From Chloroflexota bacterium (lineage in GTDB: Bacteria > Chloroflexota > Anaerolineae > Ardenticatenales > Ardenticatenaceae): a DNA stretch of 15,566 bases. Every line of letters starts with the position of its first letter. Within the stretch, counting starts at the first letter, position 1. Shown one piece after another: positions 1 to 5,391 of this stretch. Below the pieces are notes generated by a model. The model did no database searches. It was not told where the DNA came from and saw nothing but the letters and a program-made list of their open reading frames with translations. A program made the translations under genes and the position numbers. The DNA is taken from contig DOUV01000856.1 of the NCBI GenBank assembly GCA_003520455.1, positions 1 through 15,566 on the forward strand, read 5' to 3'.

Positions 1-62
1 GCGGATCGTCAGATCCGCCGGCTGAGGTGGCCCCTCATTGGCCTGGATTGTCAAATCCAGGC
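1..62. repeat. Twin hairpins with identical GTCA loops
   Basis: Two perfect inverted repeats are seen. GCGGATC (1-7) pairs with GATCCGC (12-18), and GCCTGGATT (41-49) pairs with AATCCAGGC (54-62). Both loops are GTCA and both stems contain GGAT/ATCC, but the bases around this core differ and still pair. A weak third copy (GGGT/ATCC with one G-T pair) lies at 72-83. Neither hairpin is followed by a T run. They may be a dispersed intergenic repeat or a terminator for a gene ending to the left. Confidence 0.6.
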
Positions 63-105
63 CGAGCGGCTGGGTGGTCATCCGAGCCGAGCGGTTGAGG
101 AGTGA
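1..105 (+). other. Possible 3' end of an upstream gene
   Basis: Frame 1 is open from the window edge to a TGA at 103-105 (34 codons). The peptide is not recognisable, and the twin hairpins lie inside it, so this may just be non-coding sequence. It is listed because a truncated upstream gene cannot be excluded. Confidence 0.15.
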
Positions 106-228
106 CTCCTTGCGGGCTCCCACGGCAGTGATCGAGGCGGGAACCGGTTGCCTCCAAGACTGTGGAAGTCTTACCTGCCGCCCCCGTGGGATGACTTGAC
201 GGGCGCGCTACAGTTCCGGCCGAGGCTA

Positions 229-237
229 TGGTACAAT
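229..237 (+). promoter_or_regulatory. Extended -10 promoter for the Nudix gene
   Basis: TGGTACAAT is an extended -10 element (TG, one base, then TACAAT at 232-237, 5 of 6 matches to consensus). No good -35 lies 17 bp upstream; the TTGACG at 196-201 is too far away (30 bp spacer). The expected transcript would start near 244, leaving a leader of about 55 bases before the ATG at 299. Confidence 0.5.
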
Positions 238-298
238 ACGGGGCCGTGGCCCCAGCCAGGCGATGCCCCACTGTTGATGGAGCGACCGACGACCACGT

Positions 299-955
299 AT
301 GAATCTCCTGCAAATCGTACCCGACGTTCTTGCCAATGCGCTCGCCGGGCCGTTGCCGGGTCTGAACGCGCAGCTCCGCATGGCCCCTTCATATCGCACC
401 GACCCCTCGCAGGTTTCAGTGGTCGATAAAGACTGTCGCGTGGGGGGCGTTCTGGTACTGCTCTACCCCCGGGACGGCCTCCTGCATGTGCTGCTGACGG
501 TGCGCACTCACGTGTTGCGCAATCATAGCGGCCAGGTCTCCTTTCCAGGGGGCGGCTGCGAGCCCGGCGAGTCGCCCCGCGAGGCGGCACTCCGCGAGGC
601 ACAGGAGGAGTGCGGCGTTGAGCCGGCCAGCATTCGGTTGCTTGGCGGGCTGACCCCCCTGTACATTCCGCCCAGTAATTTCTGCATCTACCCCCAAGTT
701 GGGTTTTCGGCGACTCCGCCCGACCTGCGCCCGCACACGGATGAGGTTGCGGCGCTGTTGGAGGTGCCCCTGCCGTTTCTGGCGGCACCCGGCACGCGGC
801 AGGCAGAGTTTTGGGAGCTGCGCGGACAGCAGGTCCGGGTTCCATTCTTTGCGATTGGGGCGCACAAGGTGTGGGGCGCCACAGCAATGGTCCTGAGCGA
901 ACTGCTGACGATTCTGGGTCGCCTCGGGCTGAGTCAGGAGCCTCAGCCCTCCTGA
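299..955 (+). CDS. NUDIX hydrolase, CoA pyrophosphatase type
   Basis: A 218-residue Nudix hydrolase. Residues 85-107 match the Nudix box exactly (G-x5-E-x7-R-E-x2-E-E-x-G-V), giving the metal-binding helix with E103/E104. Just before it, residues 65-84 (LLTVRTHVLRNHSGQVSFPG) match the CoA-specific Nudix signature. Known family members cleave coenzyme A or acyl-CoA to a 4'-phosphopantetheine product and 3',5'-ADP, so that is the inferred reaction; it is cytosolic, with no signal peptide or membrane segment. The length is normal for the family. The start at 299 lacks a strong ribosome site (TGGAGCG lies rather far upstream); an ATG at 380 (residue 28) is an alternative. An extended -10 promoter lies 55-60 bases upstream. 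It appears to be a single-gene unit, separated from the next gene by about 340 bases. Confidence 0.88.
   Translation: MNLLQIVPDVLANALAGPLPGLNAQLRMAPSYRTDPSQVSVVDKDCRVGGVLVLLYPRDGLLHVLLTVRTHVLRNHSGQVSFPGGGCEPGESPREAALREAQEECGVEPASIRLLGGLTPLYIPPSNFCIYPQVGFSATPPDLRPHTDEVAALLEVPLPFLAAPGTRQAEFWELRGQQVRVPFFAIGAHKVWGATAMVLSELLTILGRLGLSQEPQPS
926..949 (+). terminator. Stem-loop at the Nudix gene 3' end
   Basis: GGGCTGAG (926-933) pairs perfectly with CTCAGCCC (942-949) across an 8-base loop, inside the last codons of the Nudix gene. No T run follows, so it is at best a U-less terminator or an mRNA-stabilising stem. Confidence 0.25.
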
Positions 956-1235
956 TCCGAGTCACCCTCTCGACCAGCCCGGCATAGGAGTCAGAATCGT
1001 GCCTCCTGCCGGCAGTTCTGCAGGCTGTGCCCCCGCCGTCCACCCGATCCCAACTCTCCCGCTCGCGCGGTCGCGACCATCGCTCACAAGGCCAATCTGC
1101 GCGAGCAGGTGGGTAGTTTGCCGCCCCAGGGTGAGTCCACCGCCTGAGGTGCCGCCTTGCCAGTACGTTGACCCCGCCCGTCTCCCCGGCGCGTTCCCAT
1201 TCTCAACCTGGCCGCAAATCTCCTTCCCAAAGCCC
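956..1235. other. Intergenic region without a supportable gene
   Basis: No open frame here has a ribosome site or a recognisable product. The only structure seen is a 10-base palindrome, CTGCCGGCAG (1006-1015), which sits inside a weak CCTGC/GCAGG stem (1005-1024). The regulatory elements of the TrmB gene begin at 1236. Confidence 0.5.
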
Positions 1236-1264
1236 TTGACAGTTTCCCAAATACATCATATAGT
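1236..1264 (+). promoter_or_regulatory. Sigma70-type promoter of the TrmB regulator gene
   Basis: TTGACA (1236-1241, perfect -35), a 17-bp spacer and TATAGT (1259-1264, 5 of 6 at -10) form one of the clearest promoters in the window. Transcription should start near 1271, inside the palindrome that follows, leaving a leader of about 25 bases. Confidence 0.85.
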
Positions 1265-1282
1265 AGTTGCTGTAGCAACTAC
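1263..1282. promoter_or_regulatory. Palindromic operator over the transcription start
   Basis: GTAGTTGC (1263-1270) and GCAACTAC (1275-1282) form a perfect 8-bp inverted repeat around TGTA. It overlaps the last two bases of the -10 box and the expected start of transcription. That is the position of a repressor site, and the adjacent gene encodes a winged-helix regulator, so autorepression is inferred. A hairpin in the mRNA leader is the alternative. No second copy was seen in the window. Confidence 0.65.
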
Positions 1283-1295
1283 GAATTGAGGAGAA

Positions 1296-2186
1296 ATGGT
1301 AGACGACGCAGCGACACTGCTTCAGCAGCTTGGGTTTGGGGACTACGAGGCACGGGCCTATGTCGCATTGCTCCAGCGCAGCCCAGTCAACGGCTACGAA
1401 CTGGCGAAGTCTTCGGGGATTCCCCGGGCTAACATCTATGCGGTCCTCCAGAAGCTCGAGGAGCGGAACGCCGTAGTCCGCCTCGACACGCCAACTGGGA
1501 GCCGTTACGCTCCAGTGCCACCCGGTGAACTCACTCAACGGTTGGGCAGCCGCTTCCAGGAGGTTCTGGACGCTGCCCAGCGTGCGTTCGACGAGCTTGC
1601 CAGTCCAGCCGAGTACGAGGCCGTATGGAACGCGCGGGGGTACGACGTGTTGTTGGAGCACGCTCGAGCTCTCGTGGATGGGGCCCTGGAGCGGCTTTTG
1701 GTTGCGATCTGGCCTCAAGAAGCGGTCAAGCTGGCCGAGAACCTGGCTCAGGCCGAGGCACGCGGAGTTGGAATCACGACTCTCTGCCTCCAGGGCTGCC
1801 CGAACGAGTGTGGTGGCTGCCGGGGGCGCATCTATCGCTATCAAGTGGCTCCTGAGCAGCGGACCAGATGGTTGGTGCTCGTGCCAGATGGGGCTGAGGT
1901 GCTGGCCGGTGAGATCGGCCCCGATGATGAGGCGCTGGCCGTCCGCACCCGCCAGCGCCTGCTGGTAGAACTCTCGAGCTGGTACACTCGCCACAGCATC
2001 GCATTGGCCTCAGTCCTGAACGATCTGGGCGATCGCCTGGATCAATTGCTCGCCCCGGAGACGCGGGCGATTCTGGCCTCAATCGGCCCGGCTGAGCGGG
2101 ACCGTGGCTGGCTGAAGCACATGCGCCGGCTCCTCAGTCGGCCGAGCAGTCAACCCCCGACTTGCGAAGAAGGTCAGGAGGAATGA
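1296..2186 (+). CDS. TrmB-family transcriptional regulator with a Cys cluster
   Basis: A 296-residue protein. The N-terminal ~90 residues are a TrmB/MarR-like winged helix, with the helix-turn-helix around YELAKSSGIPRANIYAVLQKL (about 34-54). Residues ~105-240 resemble the TrmB C-terminal sensor region. Within it four cysteines cluster as C164-x3-C168-x3-C172-x2-C175, followed by RGRIYRY. This could bind a metal or an Fe-S cluster, or respond to redox; that is inference. The ATG at 1296 follows GAGGAG very closely. A consensus promoter and a palindromic operator lie directly upstream, so autoregulation is likely. The TGA overlaps the start of the next, apparently broken, reading frame (ATGATG at 2183), which has its own AGGAGG. 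The ligand and the regulon are unknown. Confidence 0.87.
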   Translation: MVDDAATLLQQLGFGDYEARAYVALLQRSPVNGYELAKSSGIPRANIYAVLQKLEERNAVVRLDTPTGSRYAPVPPGELTQRLGSRFQEVLDAAQRAFDELASPAEYEAVWNARGYDVLLEHARALVDGALERLLVAIWPQEAVKLAENLAQAEARGVGITTLCLQGCPNECGGCRGRIYRYQVAPEQRTRWLVLVPDGAEVLAGEIGPDDEALAVRTRQRLLVELSSWYTRHSIALASVLNDLGDRLDQLLAPETRAILASIGPAERDRGWLKHMRRLLSRPSSQPPTCEEGQEE

Positions 2187-2337
2187 TGCGACGTTTGCCC
2201 GGCGACTTCACTGAATTGCCCCGCCTGATGCAGCCTGGGCTTCTCATCTTTGCGGTCGGCGGCGCACTGGACGTGGTCTACCACGCCGCTCCGCTTGCCT
2301 GGACCACAAGGGCACGGTCCTCGTCGTCGCGCCCTGA
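2183..2337 (+). pseudogene. Remnant of a small membrane protein
   Basis: The start is convincing: a perfect AGGAGG (2176-2181) precedes ATGATG at 2183, overlapping the TrmB stop, so the two were translationally coupled. The first ~40 residues look like a real protein with one hydrophobic segment (QPGLLIFAVGGALDVVYHAA), reminiscent of small membrane proteins found beside such regulators. After LAW the frame turns into an Arg/Ser-rich stretch and runs on into the next gene, which is not protein-like. In the frame shifted by one base at about 2300, the text reads LDHKGTVLVVAP and stops at 2335-2337. A frameshift or internal deletion is the simplest reading. A genuine ~50-residue protein made by a shift, or a sequencing error, remains possible. 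Confidence 0.45.
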
Positions 2338-2404
2338 GGTCCTGCTCAGGAGCGAGCGGGCTCCTGCGATGAAGCGGGAGTCTGCTCGCCGTCAGGAGCG
2401 GACC
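2338..2404 (+). other. Possible folded RNA element in the gap before the reductase gene
   Basis: GGTCC (2338-2342) and GCTC (2344-2347) can pair with GAGC (2396-2399) and GGACC (2400-2404), with one bulged T. Inside lies a perfect hairpin, AGGAGC (2348-2353) with GCTCCT (2360-2365). Together these form a branched shape about 170 bases upstream of the reductase start. It matches no riboswitch that I recognise. The rest of the gap to 2573 holds no clear promoter, only the AGGAGG ribosome site at 2560-2565. Confidence 0.3.
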
Positions 2405-2573
2405 CTCGGGCAGGGTATCATCCGCTCTCCCTCTAGACGTCTGGCAGGGTGTGGAGGGTCAGAATCAATAGCGTTTCCTGGTCTGAGGCGTGCCGGCAAG
2501 GAAAGGTGGGCCTCCTCGCCGGGAGCGAGACTGCAACGGGGAAGTAGGGGTTCAAGGTTAGGAGGAAGCTGTC

Positions 2574-3803
2574 ATGAGAGAGGCGAGCGATTATGTGCTG
2601 ATTGGTGGCGGCCTGGCATCGGCTGCGGCCGCGCAGGCGATCCGGACGCGCGATCCCGAGCGCTCGATCGTCATTGTTGGAGAGGAGATCCATCCACCGT
2701 ACGAGCGACCCCCGCTGTCTAAAGATTACCTGCTGAGCGACGAGTGGACGTCCGAGAAAGCCTTTCTGAAGCCCGACGGCTTCTACGCTGACAAGCGCAT
2801 CGAGCTTCGCACCGGGGTCAAGGCGACCGCCATTGACCGGGTCGCCCGAACAGTGATGTTGAATACCGGCGACCGCGTCCGCTACGAGAAGCTGCTCCTC
2901 GCTACGGGCGCTCGTGCGCGGCGGCTGAATGGGCAGGGACGTGACCTTGCCGGTGTCTTCGTCCTTCGGACGCTGAGCGATGCTGAGGCGCTCCGCAGGG
3001 CGATCCTGCAGAGCAAGCGCGCCGTGATGGTAGGGGCAGGCTACATTGGCATGGAGGTCGCGTCGGCCTGTGCACAGCGAGGCATCGAGACGACCGTCGT
3101 CGATCGGAACAACCGTCCCTGGTCAGGTTTCGCGAGTCCGGCACTGGGTGGTTTTCTCCGCGAATACTACGAGGCCCGGGGCGTTCGGTTCCTCCTCGGC
3201 GATGAGGTCGCAACGTTCGTGGGCGATGGGCAGCTCGCCGCGGTCACCACGAAGAGTGGCGAGAAGATCGAGGCCGACCTGGCCGTCGTGGGGATTGGCG
3301 CTATCCTGAACACCGAGTTGGCGCGCGAGGCAGGGCTCGAGGTGGACGAGCGGCACGGAGTGAAGGTGAATGCTTTTCTCCAGACCGCTGATCCTCACAT
3401 CTGGGCGGCAGGCGACATCGCCTTTTTCGAAGACCTGGCGCTCGACAGACAGTGGCACGTCGAACATTTCATGAATGCGGAGTGGCAGGGAGACGCGGCC
3501 GGCGCGATTATGGCCGGCGAGCGAAAGCCGTACAATAAGGTCGCTTACTTCTTCTCGGATCTGTTTGATATCCACATGTGTCTGCGCGGTGCCCCTTCGG
3601 CGGGCACGCAGACGGTCGTCTTAGGCGACCTGCCGGGTGCCGAGTTTGTCGAACTCTCCCATGACCACGCGGGGCGCCTGCAAATGGGTGTCGCGATCAC
3701 GCGCGATCCATCCAGGCTGGATCCGCTCGCGGACATCCTGGAGGGTCTCATTCGTGAGCGAGCCAATGTCCAGGCTCTCAGCGCCGCGGCGTTCGATCTG
3801 TAA
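2574..3803 (+). CDS. FAD-dependent NAD(P)H ferredoxin/rubredoxin reductase-like protein
   Basis: A 409-residue flavoprotein of the AIF / putidaredoxin-reductase type. The N-terminal FAD-binding glycine motif is at G11-G-G13, ERPPLSKDYL follows at about 45, and the ATG motif LLLATGA lies near 110. The NAD-binding motif is G154-A-G-Y-I-G159-M-E161, and the second FAD contact is WAAGD (277-281). The C-terminal ~85 residues fit a reductase C-terminal domain. Known relatives pass electrons from NAD(P)H via FAD to a ferredoxin or rubredoxin, often serving a P450 or dioxygenase. No such partner is in the window, so the electron acceptor is unknown. It is soluble. A perfect AGGAGG (2560-2565) with an 8-base gap supports the ATG at 2574. 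The long leader suggests either its own, unseen promoter or read-through from the TrmB promoter. Confidence 0.87.
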   Translation: MREASDYVLIGGGLASAAAAQAIRTRDPERSIVIVGEEIHPPYERPPLSKDYLLSDEWTSEKAFLKPDGFYADKRIELRTGVKATAIDRVARTVMLNTGDRVRYEKLLLATGARARRLNGQGRDLAGVFVLRTLSDAEALRRAILQSKRAVMVGAGYIGMEVASACAQRGIETTVVDRNNRPWSGFASPALGGFLREYYEARGVRFLLGDEVATFVGDGQLAAVTTKSGEKIEADLAVVGIGAILNTELAREAGLEVDERHGVKVNAFLQTADPHIWAAGDIAFFEDLALDRQWHVEHFMNAEWQGDAAGAIMAGERKPYNKVAYFFSDLFDIHMCLRGAPSAGTQTVVLGDLPGAEFVELSHDHAGRLQMGVAITRDPSRLDPLADILEGLIRERANVQALSAAAFDL

Positions 3804-4017
3804 CACGTTGGCACGGTGGATCGAACCGGACAGATTGGCCGGTCAGGAGAGGTCCGCGGCTGGTTGAGCACGCTGAAGACGAGAGATGCTGCGATGTCTG
3901 TGAGAAGAACGATCGCGCCGGTTCATGCGTCCGTGTGACGGCCGGCCCGGAAGTATAGGCGTCGCCAACAAGCGATTCGAGGTTCAAGTGGCGTCAGATG
4001 GAAAGGAATTCATAGCC

Positions 4018-4632
4018 ATGGATAGTTTCATCGATACTGGGAACGTCGCGGAGCCCATCCATCTGAACGGTGCGGTCCAGGAAGCTGTGCGCGAGTTACT
4101 TGCCAAACTGGGCGAAGATCCCACCCGCGAGGGCCTGCGGCGCACACCGGAGCGGGTCGCCCGGATGTACGAAGAGCTCACCGCCGGTTACCACATTGAT
4201 CCTGGCGCGCTCATCAACGAGGCGATCTTCAACATTGAATACGATGAGATGGTAGTTGTGAAGGATATTGATTTTTATAGCCTCTGCGAGCACCACATGC
4301 TCCCCTTCTTCGGGCGGGTTCACGTGGCCTACATCCCGTGCGGCAAGGTCATCGGTCTCAGCAAGATTCCACGGATTGTCGAGATGTTCGCCCGCCGCTT
4401 TCAGGTTCAGGAGCGCATGACCGTTCAGATCGCCGATTTCATCAATGACACCCTCCAACCGCACGGCGTCGCGGTTGTCGTCGAGGGCAAGCACATGTGC
4501 GCGATGATGCGCGGCGTCAAAAAGGACAACGCCAAGATGGTGACCAGCGCCGTCCGAGGTATCTTCAAGAGCGATCATCGGAGCCGGGACGAGTTTATGG
4601 GCCTGCTCCAACATACCACTCTTGATCAATAG
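4018..4632 (+). CDS. folE: GTP cyclohydrolase I (FolE)
   Basis: Converts GTP to 7,8-dihydroneopterin triphosphate, the first step toward folate and pterins and the entry to queuosine-type deazapurines. All family signatures are seen: the zinc ligands C90 and H93 in LCEHHMLPFFG, and C161 in GKHMCAMMRG. The Cys-Cys spacing of 71 equals that of the E. coli enzyme (C110/C181). KVIGLSKIPRIVEMFARRFQVQE and the TPERVARMYEE helix are also typical. I chose the ATG at 4018 (204 residues): it has AAAGGA about 10 bases upstream and gives a normal length. The frame is open back to an ATG at 3925, but those residues are not conserved-looking. A weak promoter, TTGGCA-17-CAGATT (3808-3836), lies upstream. 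Two strong stem-loops close the gene. No other folate gene is nearby. Confidence 0.95.
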   Translation: MDSFIDTGNVAEPIHLNGAVQEAVRELLAKLGEDPTREGLRRTPERVARMYEELTAGYHIDPGALINEAIFNIEYDEMVVVKDIDFYSLCEHHMLPFFGRVHVAYIPCGKVIGLSKIPRIVEMFARRFQVQERMTVQIADFINDTLQPHGVAVVVEGKHMCAMMRGVKKDNAKMVTSAVRGIFKSDHRSRDEFMGLLQHTTLDQ

Positions 4633-4636
4633 AAAG

Positions 4637-4665
4637 CGGGTGCGAGTTCCTGAGGCCCGCACCCG
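4637..4665 (+). terminator. folE stem-loop terminator
   Basis: CGGGTGCG (4637-4644) pairs perfectly with CGCACCCG (4658-4665) across a 13-base loop, starting 4 bases after the folE stop codon. There is no T run, so it would work by a U-less mechanism or just protect the mRNA end. Confidence 0.55.
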
Positions 4666-4724
4666 TCAGACTGGCCAGAGCGGTGGGCGCCGGTTGTTGC
4701 GAGCGGTCCGGCACGCTGTGCAGA

Positions 4725-4758
4725 TCGGCCCCCGGCGAATCGCACTGCCGGGGGCCGA
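4725..4758. terminator. Bidirectional stem-loop between convergent genes
   Basis: TCGGCCCCCGGC (4725-4736) pairs perfectly over 12 bp with GCCGGGGGCCGA (4747-4758), with a 10-base loop. It sits 8 bases past the stop of the minus-strand gene and about 90 bases past folE, so it can serve both convergent genes. Neither strand has a T run. Confidence 0.6.
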
Positions 4759-4766
4759 ATCGCTTG

Positions 4767-5135
4767 TCACAAGGTCGCGCGAATCAGGCTTGGATCCTGA
4801 TATTTCTCCCCTTCTTCGATCAACATGATGGGAATGCCCCCGCGGATCGGGTACCGGTAGCCGTTGCGGGGATTGAGGAGCCACTTGCCGCCATCGATCA
4901 GCTCCAACGGTCCCTTGTCCAGCGGGCAGACCAGGATGTCGAGCAACTCCTGGCTGATCTCGCCGCCCAGCTCCGACTCGTCGAGCGGCTTGACCTCCGG
5001 GGCATCTGTACCTGTGGGCGCTGAACCACCCTGGTACACTGGTTCACCCGCCAGTTTGTCCATCAACACTTTTCCGGCGACAGTCATGGCCGCCAATCCC
5101 AGGCCGGCAGCGGCCCATTTTTTGACACCGCTCAT
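4767..5135 (-). CDS. Membrane-anchored Trm112-like protein
   Basis: A 122-residue protein. Residues about 8-25 are a short hydrophobic N-terminal segment (WAAAGLGLAAMTVAGKVLM), probably an anchor. A polar linker follows to residue ~58, then a Trm112p/UPF0434-like domain: QELLDILVCPLDKGPLELI, then YRYPIRGGIPIMLIEE near residues 93-108. Stand-alone members of this family are about 60 residues, soluble, and often carry a CPxC knuckle. Here only C70 remains and an anchor has been added, so zinc binding looks unlikely. Trm112-type proteins act as small activating partners of methyltransferases or other enzymes; any such role here is inferred. AGGAGG (plus strand 5144-5149) supports the start. The promoter is at 5171-5199 and a 12-bp stem-loop follows the stop. 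Confidence 0.8.
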   Translation of the reverse strand: MSGVKKWAAAGLGLAAMTVAGKVLMDKLAGEPVYQGGSAPTGTDAPEVKPLDESELGGEISQELLDILVCPLDKGPLELIDGGKWLLNPRNGYRYPIRGGIPIMLIEEGEKYQDPSLIRATL

Positions 5136-5170
5136 GGGTGCGTCCTCCTCATAGCACAGGTTTTGCGACT

Positions 5171-5199
5171 AGCGTACCCGCTTTCGCCTGGCACGTCAA
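5171..5199 (-). promoter_or_regulatory. Promoter of the Trm112-like gene
   Basis: Read on the minus strand: TTGACG (5199-5194), a 17-bp spacer, then TACGCT (5176-5171). The -35 is 5 of 6 and the -10 only 3 of 6, but the spacing is ideal. It lies about 36 bases before the start codon. Confidence 0.5.
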
Positions 5200-5330
5200 A
5201 CCTCCGGCGTGAGAGTGGGGGATGGTTGGAGCCACCATCGCCTGGCAGGCCACTCACAGCATCTGGCGGGGCGCCAACGGAGAGGCTCCAAGCAGGCCTC
5301 GGCCCAGGAGTGCGGTCGAATCTGATGCGA

Positions 5331-5359
5331 TTGACAAAACCGGCCGGCCCCGCAACAAT
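5331..5359 (+). promoter_or_regulatory. Promoter of the aldehyde dehydrogenase gene
   Basis: TTGACA (5331-5336, perfect), a 17-bp spacer and AACAAT (5354-5359, 4 of 6). Transcription would begin near 5366. That is downstream of the most upstream possible start codon of the gene (GTG at 5362), so it argues for translation from the ATG at 5392. Confidence 0.65.
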
Positions 5360-5391
5360 GAGTGCCCGACGCACAAGAAAGAAAGGCACCT

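Noticed and set aside
196..237. TTGACG at 196 as the -35 for the Nudix gene
   Set aside because: The spacer to TACAAT is 30 bp, far from the usual 17. Only the extended -10 is kept.
171..1043. 290-residue open frame on the minus strand over the Nudix gene
   Set aside because: Arg/Ala/Pro-rich with no known motif, antisense to a gene with an exact Nudix box. Stops are rare in GC-rich DNA, so long shadows are expected.
3925..4017. 31 extra N-terminal residues for FolE from the ATG at 3925
   Set aside because: No ribosome site, a sequence not typical of FolE, and a better-placed ATG at 4018 that gives a normal length.
5226..5291. TTGGAGCC/GGCTCCAA inverted repeat (5226-5233 and 5284-5291) upstream of ALDH
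   Set aside because: The arms are 50 bases apart and only 8 bp long. It is not placed on the promoter of either divergent gene, so chance is likely.
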